Assembly: GCF_026340655.1 (NCBI RefSeq)
Contig: NZ_JAPEOZ010000001.1
Location: forward strand, 8,060,001-8,124,000
Length of the DNA: 64,000 nucleotides
Direction of reading: 5' to 3'
Source of the DNA: Streptomyces sp. NBC_01275
GTDB taxonomy: Bacteria; Actinomycetota; Actinomycetes; Streptomycetales; Streptomycetaceae
This document shows positions 50,948 through 58,822 of this stretch, in pieces. The position numbers and the translations under genes are program-made. Below the pieces are notes generated by a model. The model made no database searches. It was not told where the DNA came from and saw only the letters and a list, made by a program, of their open reading frames with translations. Position 1 is the stretch's first letter. Each line of letters starts with the position of its first letter.

Positions 50948-52195
50948 ATGCGGTGGACGGAACCGGAAGGCCACGGGCCCGTCCGCTACGGCCCTCCGGT
51001 GCCCTCGGACGGACTGCCCGTGCTGCCCGAACTCGCCGCCGTGCTCGCCGAGGCGGCCGGCCGGGGCGAGGGGGAGCCCGTGGGCGGCGGGCCCGAGCTG
51101 CTGGCGGCCGCGGCCGGCTACGGGGCGCGGCGCGGCGCCCCCGCCGAGGCCGGCCGGGTGGTGGCCGGTCCCGGCGCCCCCGCGCTGCTGCTCGCGCTGA
51201 CCGCCGCGCTCGGCGGCGACGTCCTGGTGCCCCGGCCCTGCGCGGCCTGGTGGGCGCCGTACGCGCGCCTGTTGGGCAGACCCCTGTTCCATGTGGCGAC
51301 GCCCGCCGAGTGCGGGGGCGTCCCGGACCCGTACGCCCTGCTGGAGACCGTGCGCCGGGTGCGGGCCGAGGGCGGCGACCCGCGGCTGCTGGTACTGTCC
51401 GTCGCCGACGACCCCACCGCCACCGTCGCCCCGCCCGAGGTGCTGCACGAGGCCGTGGAGGCCGCCGCCGCGGAGGGCCTGCACCTGGTCAGCGACGAGA
51501 CCTGGCGCGACACCCTGCACGCCCCGCACCACACCATGCTGGTCAGTCCCGCCGAGATGCTGCCCGAGCGGGTCACCGTCGTCACCGACCTCGCCGGCGC
51601 CCTGCTGCCGTCGGGCTGGCCGGCCGCCGTCGCCCGCCTCCCCGCCGGCGCCGCCGGCGACGGTCTGCACGCGCGCGTGCTCGACGTGCTCACCGCCCTC
51701 GACGCGCGCGTGGCCGCACCGGTCGCCGCGGCTGCCGCCCATGCCCTGACCGAGCCCGAGCCGGTCACCGCGCGGGTGAGAGCCGCCGTACGCCTGCACG
51801 CGCGCGTGGCCGCCGCCGTGCACGGCGCGGTCGTCGGCGCGGGGGCCTTCGCCCGACCGCCCCAGGCCGGCCGGCACGTGTACGCCGACCTGGGCCCGCT
51901 GCGCCAGGCGCTGGCCGCGCACGGCGTCGGCGACGCGCAGGACCTGGAGGACTTCCTCACCGCCCGGCTCGGCAGGCCCGCGCCGGGCGGCCACCGCTTC
52001 GGAGACGACCTCGGGGCGCTGCGCGTCCGCCTGTCCACCGGCCCGCTGCTGGGCGACACGGACGCGCAGCGGCTGGAATGTCTCACCTCGCCCACGCCGT
52101 TGGAACTGCCACACGTGCAACGCGCGTTGATGCTCTTGAGGTCGGTCTTCGACGATCTCCGTGACGACGCTCAGCGATGGGAGCCTCCTCGATGA
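50948..52195 (+). CDS. Aminotransferase class I/II-fold protein lacking the PLP lysine
   Basis: 415 aa. The fold-type I aminotransferase layout is recognisable: an N-terminal segment with LLAAAAGYGARRG, GPGAPALLLALTAALGGDVL, the PAP-like region, HLVSDETWRDTLH (the Asp that contacts the pyridine nitrogen is in this Asp-Glu motif) and VTDLAGALLPSGWPAAVARL. Active relatives have S-x-S-K here and G-W-R; the alignment gives Ala-Gly in place of Ser-Lys and Pro in place of Arg. It therefore cannot form the internal aldimine and is probably a pseudo-enzyme or binding protein. It overlaps the next gene (ATGA). Confidence 0.75.
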   Translation: MRWTEPEGHGPVRYGPPVPSDGLPVLPELAAVLAEAAGRGEGEPVGGGPELLAAAAGYGARRGAPAEAGRVVAGPGAPALLLALTAALGGDVLVPRPCAAWWAPYARLLGRPLFHVATPAECGGVPDPYALLETVRRVRAEGGDPRLLVLSVADDPTATVAPPEVLHEAVEAAAAEGLHLVSDETWRDTLHAPHHTMLVSPAEMLPERVTVVTDLAGALLPSGWPAAVARLPAGAAGDGLHARVLDVLTALDARVAAPVAAAAAHALTEPEPVTARVRAAVRLHARVAAAVHGAVVGAGAFARPPQAGRHVYADLGPLRQALAAHGVGDAQDLEDFLTARLGRPAPGGHRFGDDLGALRVRLSTGPLLGDTDAQRLECLTSPTPLELPHVQRALMLLRSVFDDLRDDAQRWEPPR

Positions 52196-53322
52196 CGCAG
52201 CAGTCCGAGTCGACCCGCACGCCCCTCACCACCCGCACGCCCCTCGCCACCGGCACATCGCTCACCACCGGCACATCGCTCACCACCGGCACGGCCACGC
52301 CGGATGCCGATGCCCTCAACGCCCCGTCCGCGCCCCCTTTTCCGCCCCTCGCCGAGCCCCGCCCGCTGGGGGAGCGGCGGGTGTGGCCGCGCACGTTCCA
52401 CGACCGGCTGACCGCCCCGCTGCCCGGTCTCAAGGCCCTCGCCCGCTTCGCCCGCGAGGGCTCGGTGCGGCCCGGCAAGGAGGGCCTCGCCGACATCCCC
52501 CGGCTGCCCTTCGCCCCCGCCCCGCCGCCCCGCGTGGACGCCCGCACCCTCGCCGTCACCTGGGCGGGACACGCCAGTTGGGTGGTGAGCATCGGCGGTC
52601 TGACCGTCCTCACCGACCCGGTCTGGTCCCGCCGCATCCTCGGCACCCCGGCCCGCATCACCCCCGTGGGCGTGCCCTGGGACACGCTGCCGCCCGTCGA
52701 CGCGGTCGTCATCAGCCACAACCACTACGACCACCTGGACGCGCCCACGCTGCGCCGACTCCCGCGCGACACACCCGTGTTCGTGCCGGCCGGGCTCGGC
52801 AGCTGGTTCCACCGCCGCCGGTTCACCCGCGTGACCGAGCTGGACTGGTGGGAGGCGGCCGAACTGTCCGGCGTGCGCTTCGACTTCGTCCCCGCCCACC
52901 ACTGGTCCAAGCGCTCCCTCACCGACACCTGCCGTTCCCTCTGGGGCGGTTGGGTGCTCACCGCCCCCGACGGGCAGCGCCTGTACTTCGCCGGCGACAC
53001 CGGGTACGGCCACTGGTTCTCCCGCATCGGACAGCGCTACCCCGGCATCGACCTCGCCCTGCTCCCCATCGGCGCCTACAACCCCCGCTGGTGGCTCAGA
53101 GACGTGCACTGCGACCCGGAGGAGGCCGTCCGCTCCGCCCTCGACCTGGGGGCCCGCCGGATGGCCCCGATGCACTGGGGCACGTTCGTGCTGTCCGCCG
53201 AACCCGTCCTCGAACCGCTCCAGCGGGTGCGGACGGCCTGGGAGAAGGCGGGCCGGGACCGCGCGGACCTGTGGGACCTGCCGGTGGGAGGCGCACGGGT
53301 ACTGGAACGGGTACTGGACTAG
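52192..53322 (+). CDS. Metallo-beta-lactamase-fold hydrolase (NAPE-PLD/UlaG-like)
   Basis: 376 aa from ATG 52192 overlapping the upstream stop. Residues ~7-37 are short Thr/Pro/Gly repeats; the MBL domain begins near residue 115 with VTWAGHASWVVSIGG and LTDPVWSRR. Metal motifs: ISHNHYDHLD (HxHxDH), a His in FVPAHHWSKRS, Asp in YFAGDTGYGHW and His in MAPMHWGTF. The pattern is that of N-acyl-phosphatidylethanolamine phospholipase D-like hydrolases. It acts on the cytoplasmic side as far as one can see. It is convergent with a DedA gene, whose other neighbour is a second MBL gene. Confidence 0.88.
   Translation: MTQQSESTRTPLTTRTPLATGTSLTTGTSLTTGTATPDADALNAPSAPPFPPLAEPRPLGERRVWPRTFHDRLTAPLPGLKALARFAREGSVRPGKEGLADIPRLPFAPAPPPRVDARTLAVTWAGHASWVVSIGGLTVLTDPVWSRRILGTPARITPVGVPWDTLPPVDAVVISHNHYDHLDAPTLRRLPRDTPVFVPAGLGSWFHRRRFTRVTELDWWEAAELSGVRFDFVPAHHWSKRSLTDTCRSLWGGWVLTAPDGQRLYFAGDTGYGHWFSRIGQRYPGIDLALLPIGAYNPRWWLRDVHCDPEEAVRSALDLGARRMAPMHWGTFVLSAEPVLEPLQRVRTAWEKAGRDRADLWDLPVGGARVLERVLD
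52213..52296 (+). repeat. 18-bp in-frame repeats at the 5' end of the MBL gene
   Basis: Four 18-bp units (52213, 52231, 52249, 52267) and a 12-bp partial fifth code for T-R-T-P-L-T / T-G-T-S-L-T units. The first pair and the second pair are nearly identical within each pair, suggesting duplication in two steps. Confidence 0.88.
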
Positions 53323-53393
53323 ACCGGCTGCCGGGCTAGATCGGCTGCCGGACCGGATCGGCTGCCGGCCCTGCCGGCCCTGCCGGGCCTGGG
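53319..53393. repeat. 17-bp repeats containing the MBL stop codon
   Basis: ctagaccggctgccggg (53319-53335), ctagatcggctgccgga (53336-53352) and ccggatcggctgccggc (53353-53369) are tandem 17-mers, followed by 9-bp cctgccggc units. The first includes the TAG stop 53320-53322. The string ctagaccgg occurs again at 53396, where plus-strand cta is the DedA stop on the other strand, so both convergent stops belong to the same repeat family. Confidence 0.88.
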
Positions 53394-53395
53394 CG

Positions 53396-54064
53396 CTAGA
53401 CCGGTCCGGTCCTTCGCATACGGCGCCACACGCTCGGGGCCGCGCTGATCACCACGGTCAGCGCGACCGCCGCGACCACGCCCTCCCACGGCTCGGGGAA
53501 CAGGGAGCCGCCGAGGATCCCGATCAGCTGGTAGGTCACCGCCCAGGCCAGACAGGCCGGGAGGTTGCCGCGCATGAAGCGGCGCAGCGGCCAGTCGGCC
53601 ATCAGACAGGCCAGCATCACCGGGATCCGGCCCGCCGGCACCAGCCGGGACAGCACCAGCACGGTCGTGCCGTGGTCGGCGAGCTTCTCCTGCGCCTGCG
53701 CCAGCCGCTCCTCCGGCGCCCGCGTCCGGATCGCCGCCAGCCAGCGTGAGCCGTTCTTCGACCGCATCCCGCGCCGACCCAGCCAGTACAGCGCCGCGTC
53801 CCCGCAGAACGCGGCCAGCGACGCCGTCACGAACACCAGCGCCAGCGCGAACGGCGCCGTCTGGTGGAAGGCGACCACCGCCGCCGAACTCACCAGCGCC
53901 CCCGTCGGCACCACCGGCACCAGCGCGCCGATCAGCACCAGCAGGAACAGCGACGGATAGCCGAGCGCCTGCTGGGTGGACTCCGTCGGCACGACCGTCG
54001 TCGTGGCGGCGGCGGACAGCAGGCTCGCGGGAGACAGCAGGCTCGCGGCGGACAGCACGGTCAC
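53396..54064 (-). CDS. DedA-family membrane protein
   Basis: 222 aa from GTG 54062-54064, overlapping the MBL stop (GTGA). DedA hallmarks: PVVPTGALVSSAAVVAF early, AFCGDAALYWLGRRGMRS, and VLSRLVPAGRIPVMLACLMA, the F/L-x-R-x-x-P-x-x-R-like motif, followed by C-terminal helices. DedA/VTT proteins are thought to move lipids across the membrane or keep membrane potential. An N-terminal short Leu/Ser/Ala repeat (LSAASLLSPASLLSAA) precedes the core. Co-translation with an MBL lipid-hydrolase-like protein suggests membrane lipid handling. Confidence 0.88.
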   Translation of the reverse strand: MTVLSAASLLSPASLLSAAATTTVVPTESTQQALGYPSLFLLVLIGALVPVVPTGALVSSAAVVAFHQTAPFALALVFVTASLAAFCGDAALYWLGRRGMRSKNGSRWLAAIRTRAPEERLAQAQEKLADHGTTVLVLSRLVPAGRIPVMLACLMADWPLRRFMRGNLPACLAWAVTYQLIGILGGSLFPEPWEGVVAAVALTVVISAAPSVWRRMRRTGPV

Positions 54065-54834
54065 CGCGCGTCCCCCAGCCGCACGCTCTCCCCGTGTCCG
54101 AGCCGGTGCACCGTCACGTCCGGCGCACGCTCCGCCGCCAGGCGCACGAACTCCTCGCCCGGCGCATGGAACTCATGGGGGCGCACGGCGTCCATCCCGA
54201 TCGGCCAGTACGTGCCGTAGTGCACCGGCACCGCGCTGTGCGGCGCCAGCCGGGCCAGCGCCTCCGCCGCCCGCCCCGCGTCCAGATGCCCCTCCCCGAG
54301 ATACGGCCCCCAGCCGCCCACCGGCAGGAGCGCCACTTCGATGGGCCCGACCTCCTTGGCCATGTCCTCGAACAGGCCGGTGTCCCCGGCGAAGTACGTC
54401 CGGGCCTCGCCCTCGACGACGTACCCGAGCGCGGGGGAGCGGTGCGGGCCGAGCGGCAGCCGGCGGCCGTCGTGGCGCGCGGCCACGGCCCGTATCCGCA
54501 GTGCGCCGACGGAGGTCTCGTCGCCCGGCCCCATCTCGCTCAGCAGCAGATGTCCCAGGCGGCGCAGCCCCGGCACGGCGCGCGGCGCGCCTCGGGGCAC
54601 CAGCAGGCGCGTGCCCGGCGCGAGGCGCGCCAGCGAGGGCAGGTGCAGATGGTCGGCGTGCAGATGGGAGACGAGCGCGACGTCGGCGCGCCAGGCGTCG
54701 GGCGGGGGCGGCTCGCCCCGGCGGCGGCGCAGGTGCGCGAGCCGGCGGGCGAACACGGGATCGGTGAGTACGCGTACGTTCGAATCCTCGACCGTGCAGG
54801 TGGCGTGTCCCCACCACGTGATGTCCACCGGCAC
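54061..54834 (-). CDS. Metallo-beta-lactamase-fold hydrolase, second copy
   Basis: 257 aa from GTG 54832-54834, with AAGGGGGC upstream. Begins VDITWWGHATCTVEDSNVRV and LTDPVFARR, close in layout to the MBL gene at 52192 but shorter, without the N-terminal extension. Metal residues: SHLHADHLHL, VAARHDGRRLPL, YFAGDTGLFEDM and VPVHYGTYWP. Family is UlaG/NAPE-PLD-like; substrate unknown, although DedA coupling hints at lipids. Its stop overlaps the DedA start, so the two are a translational unit. Confidence 0.88.
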   Translation of the reverse strand: MPVDITWWGHATCTVEDSNVRVLTDPVFARRLAHLRRRRGEPPPPDAWRADVALVSHLHADHLHLPSLARLAPGTRLLVPRGAPRAVPGLRRLGHLLLSEMGPGDETSVGALRIRAVAARHDGRRLPLGPHRSPALGYVVEGEARTYFAGDTGLFEDMAKEVGPIEVALLPVGGWGPYLGEGHLDAGRAAEALARLAPHSAVPVHYGTYWPIGMDAVRPHEFHAPGEEFVRLAAERAPDVTVHRLGHGESVRLGDAR

Positions 54835-54918
54835 CCCTTTGCCCCCTTCGCGCGACTCCCCCGAAGCCTACGGGCAGGAGTAGGGTCGGCGGCGAAACCC
54901 GGAGGTGAGGGGGACACC

Positions 54919-55329
54919 ATGGGACCGGTGCGGGTCATGCGGGTCACGGCGATCGCGAGTCTGACGCCGCTGGAGGAACTGGACGCCGATCCTTTCCTGG
55001 TGGACTCCCGCAGCCAGCACGCCATGTGCGCGCGGTGGGCGGCCCAGCGGGGGTACGTCGTCAGCCGGGAGCTCCTGGTGAGCGGGCTGCGCCCCGACCA
55101 CTGTGTGCTGTGGGACGGCGTCCTGCCCGGCGGCGACCTGTTCGTCGCCCCCAGCCACCGGGTCCTTCAGAGCGCGTTCTCCTCCGTCGAGGAGTTCGCC
55201 GAGGAGTGCGCGCGGCGCGGGGTGCGGGTGGAGACGGTGGGGTTCGCCGAGCCCGCGTACGACGCGCAGATGAAGGCACGGGTGCACCGGCGACTGTCGA
55301 TGCCGACGGCCGGGTACGACGGCCGGTAG
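54919..55329 (+). CDS. Hypothetical protein, 136 aa
   Basis: From ATG 54919, SD GGAGGTGAGG. The sequence has alternating strand/helix character: RVTAIASLTPLEELDADPFL, RSQHAMCARWAAQRGYVVSR, ELLVSGLRPDHCVLWDGVLP, DLFVAPSHRVLQSAFSSVEE and a terminal VHRRLSMPTAGYDGR. The order (initial strand, RSQHAMCARWAAQRGY, late VHRRL) faintly recalls the N-terminal serine-recombinase fold without its catalytic Ser; I would not name it so. Not a family I recognise. The end of the gene forms the first unit of an eleven-copy heptamer array. Confidence 0.65.
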   Translation: MGPVRVMRVTAIASLTPLEELDADPFLVDSRSQHAMCARWAAQRGYVVSRELLVSGLRPDHCVLWDGVLPGGDLFVAPSHRVLQSAFSSVEEFAEECARRGVRVETVGFAEPAYDAQMKARVHRRLSMPTAGYDGR

Positions 55330-55399
55330 CCGGTAGCCGGTAGCCGGTAGCCGGTAGCCGGTAGCCGGTAGCCGGTAGCCGGTAGCCGGTAGCCGGTAG
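55323..55399 (+). repeat. Eleven perfect heptamers CCGGTAG beginning with the stop codon
   Basis: CCGGTAG is repeated exactly eleven times from 55323 to 55399. The first copy includes the last codon and the TAG stop (55327-55329) of the hypothetical gene. A 7-bp period puts TAG in every reading frame. This is the cleanest microsatellite in the window and a likely length-variable locus. Confidence 0.97.
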
Positions 55400-55499
55400 G
55401 TCTTGGGAGGTCGAGGACCGCGGGGCCCTTGTCGGCGCGATGTGACAGGGTGGGTGGCGGCCCCCGCGGGCGACGGGGCCGGAAGAAGGTGTACGGGGC

Positions 55500-57644
55500 G
55501 TGCGTGGGGTGCGGTGGCGTCGGGCCGTCAGTCAGGCTGGGCGAAGCGTCACGGTGTGGGGCGTCTCCACGCTCACGATGCTCGTTCTGGCGGGGATCCT
55601 GCCGGACTTCCGGCTGCAGTCCGCCGACGGCGACAGCGCCACCCGCATCGCCGTCACCGCGGCCGTCGGCGCCGGGGTGTTCGGTGTGCTGTCGGCCCTG
55701 GTCTGGCCCCTGCTCGTGCGGCTCCTGCTGCTCGTGCCGGCGCTGGTGCTCGGCCTGCTGGTGTTCTTCCTCAACGGCTCCCTTCTCCTGCTCGCCCTGC
55801 GGCTGAACCCCTCCGGGCAGAGCGAGGCGGCCCCCGAGACCGCCGTCATCGTCGCCGCCGTGATGTCCGCCGTCGCCTCCGCCACGGGCGGTGCGCTGGC
55901 CGTGCGCGACGACGACGCCTACCGCCGTCGCCTGTACCGCCTCGCCGACCGCCGCCGCCGGGGCGGCCCGCCCTGCCCGACCACCCCCGGCACCGTCTTC
56001 CTCCAACTCGACGGCGTCGGCCACGACGTCCTGGTCGCGGCGGTCGAGAAGGGCCTGATGCCGACGATCGCCCGCTGGCTCGGTCAGAGCGGCCTGGCCC
56101 CGACCCACCGGCTCACCCCCTGGCGCACCGACTGGTCCAGCCAGACCGGCGCCAGCCAGCTCGGCATCCTGCACGGCAGCAACCACGACATCCCGGCCTT
56201 CCGCTGGTACGAGAAGGACAGCCAGGAGGTGATGGTCTGCAACCGGCCGACCAGCGCCGCCGAACTCCAGCGCCGGGCGGTCGAGCGGACCGGCGACGGC
56301 GGGCTGCTCTCCGCCGACGGCGCCAGCCGGGGCAACCTCTTCGGCGGCGGCGCCGACGAACAGGCCCTCGTGCTGTCCATCGCCGCGCGCCGGCGCAGCC
56401 GGGAAACCCGTTCCCGGGCCGGTTACTTCGCGTACTTCTCCGACCCGGCCAACGCCGTGCGCACCGCGCTGTCGTTCTTCGCCGAGGTCGTCCGCGAGAT
56501 GGGCCAGTCCACCCGCGCCCGGCTGCGCAAGGAACGCCCGCGCGTGGGGCGCGGCGGCCTCTACCCCTTCGTCCGCGCCTTCGCGACCGTCGTCGAACGG
56601 GACGTCGTCGTGGCCGCCGTGATGGGCGACGTGCTGGCCGGCCGCACCTCCGTCTACGCCGACCTGGTCGCCTACGACGAGGTCGCGCACCACTCCGGGC
56701 CGCTCGGCCGGGACACCGAGCAGGTCCTCGGCCGCCTGGACCGGTCCCTCGCGCTGATCGAGAACGTCACCGAGCACGCCCCCCGCCCCTACCGGATCGT
56801 CGTCCTGTCCGACCACGGCCAGAGCCCCGGCGAGACCTTCCACGCCCGCTACGGCCTCACCCTGGGCGACCTGGTGCGGGCCGGCTGCGGACTGCCCGTG
56901 CCGCGCAGGGCCGAGCGTACCCACAGCGGCGCCGAGGCCCGCGCGGCCGTCCGGGCGGCGCTGCGCCGGCCCGTCGAGGAGAGCGGCGCGCGCCACCGCC
57001 CCGCCGGACGGCAGACGGAGCCGATCGTGCTCGCCTCCGGCAACCTCGGCCTGATCTCCTTCCCCGAGGTTCCGCACCGCATGAGCAAGGAGGAGATCGA
57101 CGCCCGCCACCCCGCCCTGCTGACCACGCTCGCCAACCACCCCGGCATCGGCTTCCTCCTCGTGCGCAGCGAGGAGCACGGCGGGGTCGTCCTGGGCGCG
57201 TACGGCGCGGAGATCCCCCTGGACCGACTGGACGGGCATCCCGGCCCGTTGGCCGCCTTCGGGCCCGGCGCCGCCGACGCCGTGCGCCGCACCCACTCCT
57301 TCCCGCACACCGCCGACATCATGGTCAACTCCTTCCACGATCCCGTCGACGGCGAGGTCCTCGCCTTCGAGGAGCAGATCGGCTCCCACGGCGGCCTCGG
57401 CGGCGCCCAGGCCCGCCCCTTCCTGCTGTCCCCGCTCGCCCTCTCCGCACCCGTCGAGGACGCAGGAGATGCAGGGGATGCAGGGGATCCAGGGGACGGA
57501 GGGGACGGAGGGGACGGCGTGGGCCGCGAGGGAGCCGGACTGGTCGGCGCCGAGCAGGTCCACCGCGTCCTGTGCCGCTGGCTGCGCGAGTCGAACGGGC
57601 CCCAAGTGCCCCTGGAGACGGCGCCGGAGGAGCGCGCCGCCTGA
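55500..57644 (+). CDS. Fusion: holin-like membrane domain plus alkaline-phosphatase-superfamily domain
   Basis: 714 aa from GTG 55500 (AAGGTG upstream). Residues ~20-130 contain four hydrophobic helices (TLTMLVLAGILPDFRL, VFGVLSALVWPLLVRLLLLV, FFLNGSLLLLAL, TAVIVAAVMSAVASATGG) of the phage-holin-4/Mycobacterium-type membrane domain. From ~160 an alkaline-phosphatase/nucleotide-pyrophosphatase fold starts with VFLQLDGVGHDVLVAAVEKG and ends with VVLSDHGQSPGETF, the metal-binding SDHG motif. The Thr nucleophile is probably in WSSQTGASQLGILHG. A Gly/Asp repeat from 9-bp units lies near residues 655-670. Substrate could be phosphodiesters or lipid-linked intermediates in the membrane. Confidence 0.8.
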   Translation: MRGVRWRRAVSQAGRSVTVWGVSTLTMLVLAGILPDFRLQSADGDSATRIAVTAAVGAGVFGVLSALVWPLLVRLLLLVPALVLGLLVFFLNGSLLLLALRLNPSGQSEAAPETAVIVAAVMSAVASATGGALAVRDDDAYRRRLYRLADRRRRGGPPCPTTPGTVFLQLDGVGHDVLVAAVEKGLMPTIARWLGQSGLAPTHRLTPWRTDWSSQTGASQLGILHGSNHDIPAFRWYEKDSQEVMVCNRPTSAAELQRRAVERTGDGGLLSADGASRGNLFGGGADEQALVLSIAARRRSRETRSRAGYFAYFSDPANAVRTALSFFAEVVREMGQSTRARLRKERPRVGRGGLYPFVRAFATVVERDVVVAAVMGDVLAGRTSVYADLVAYDEVAHHSGPLGRDTEQVLGRLDRSLALIENVTEHAPRPYRIVVLSDHGQSPGETFHARYGLTLGDLVRAGCGLPVPRRAERTHSGAEARAAVRAALRRPVEESGARHRPAGRQTEPIVLASGNLGLISFPEVPHRMSKEEIDARHPALLTTLANHPGIGFLLVRSEEHGGVVLGAYGAEIPLDRLDGHPGPLAAFGPGAADAVRRTHSFPHTADIMVNSFHDPVDGEVLAFEEQIGSHGGLGGAQARPFLLSPLALSAPVEDAGDAGDAGDPGDGGDGGDGVGREGAGLVGAEQVHRVLCRWLRESNGPQVPLETAPEERAA

Positions 57645-57760
57645 AAATCGGCTGCGCCGACAGGTTCGTACGCACAGACTGTTCGTACTGATCTGTCTGT
57701 CCGGATCCCGTGCACTCGCGCGCCCTTCCCGGACTCGAATTCCCGCAGGAGTCGTTCCCC

Positions 57761-58822
57761 TTGCAGGCTGCCGTCACGGTCACGCCCTCCCGTATCCCCG
57801 AACTGCTCCTCGGCCTCGCCACCGTGCGGCCGGTGTTCCTGTGGGGCGCCCCCGGCATCGGAAAGTCCTCCCTGGTCAGGGAGTTCGCCGAGTCGCTCGG
57901 GCTGGAGTGCGTGAGCCTGCTGGGTACGCAGCTCGCGCCCGAGGACCTCATCGGCGTACCGCAGATCCGGGACGGCCGGTCGGTGTTCTGCCCGCCGGAG
58001 GCCATCGCCCGCGACGAGCCGTACTGTCTGTTCCTCGACGAGCTCAACGCGGCCACCCCGGACGTGCAGAAGGCGTTCTACTCCCTCATCCTCGACCGCC
58101 GGATCGGCGACTACGAGCTGCCCGGAGGCTCGATCGTCATCGGCGCCGGCAACCGGGCCACGGACAACGCGCTCGCCCGGCCCATCGCCTCCGCGCTCGT
58201 CAACCGCCTCACCCACGTCCACCTGGAGGCGTCCGCGAAGGACTGGCTGACCTGGGCGGCGAACAACGGCGTCCACCCCTGGGTCCTCGACCACGTCACC
58301 GACCGCCCCGACCACCTGTGGTCCAAGCCGCCCAAGACCGAGGAACCGTTCTCGACGCCCCGCTCCTGGCACATGCTCTCCGACGCCCTGCACTCCTTCG
58401 GCCGGGACCTCGACGAGGACACTCTCAAGATCCTCGCGCACGGCACGCTGACCCCCGCGCACGCCACCGCCTTCTGCGGCTACGTCAAGATCGTCCGCAG
58501 CCGGTACGGCATCGAGGCCATCCTCAAGGGCGAGGCCTCCTGGCCGCACCGCGTCGAGGACCGCGACCTGCTCTACTACCTCGCCGACTCGTTCCGCGGC
58601 CGGCTCGTCAAGGAACTCCCCGCCGTCAAGGGGCACATGTCGGCGAACGGCCGGCAGACCGCGTACCGCGCCAAGTCGCTGCTCGTGCAGCTCGCCGAGA
58701 TCTCCGTCGAGGTCGCCCAGATCGTCATCGCCTCCGACGCCGACGGCAACCCCGTACTGCCCGCCTGGTTCCTGGTCGAGGCGGCCCGGGACATGCCCCG
58801 CCTGGTGGAGGCCCGCCGGTGA
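57761..58822 (+). CDS. MoxR-family AAA+ ATPase
   Basis: 353 aa from TTG 57761, chosen because GCAGGAG lies at ideal spacing and codons between GTG 57710 and here have poor third-position G/C bias; GTG 57710 (370 aa) is the alternative. Walker A GAPGIGKSS, DLIGVPQI, Walker B CLFLDELNAATPDVQKAFYS, sensor 1 IVIGAGNRATDN and the Arg finger region ALVNRLTHVHL. MoxR ATPases act as chaperones that assemble or activate metalloprotein complexes, usually with a VWA partner. Here the partner is encoded by the next gene, overlapping by 4 bp (GTGA). Confidence 0.9.
   Translation: MQAAVTVTPSRIPELLLGLATVRPVFLWGAPGIGKSSLVREFAESLGLECVSLLGTQLAPEDLIGVPQIRDGRSVFCPPEAIARDEPYCLFLDELNAATPDVQKAFYSLILDRRIGDYELPGGSIVIGAGNRATDNALARPIASALVNRLTHVHLEASAKDWLTWAANNGVHPWVLDHVTDRPDHLWSKPPKTEEPFSTPRSWHMLSDALHSFGRDLDEDTLKILAHGTLTPAHATAFCGYVKIVRSRYGIEAILKGEASWPHRVEDRDLLYYLADSFRGRLVKELPAVKGHMSANGRQTAYRAKSLLVQLAEISVEVAQIVIASDADGNPVLPAWFLVEAARDMPRLVEARR

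Noticed and set aside
54919-55329. Serine recombinase remnant
   Set aside because: Only a faint likeness in helix order; no catalytic Ser/Arg set and no element ends, so called hypothetical.
55167-57605. 812-codon minus-strand frame opposite the phosphatase fusion
   Set aside because: Shadow frame that also reads through the heptamer repeats; the plus-strand frame has membrane helices and the SDHG motif.
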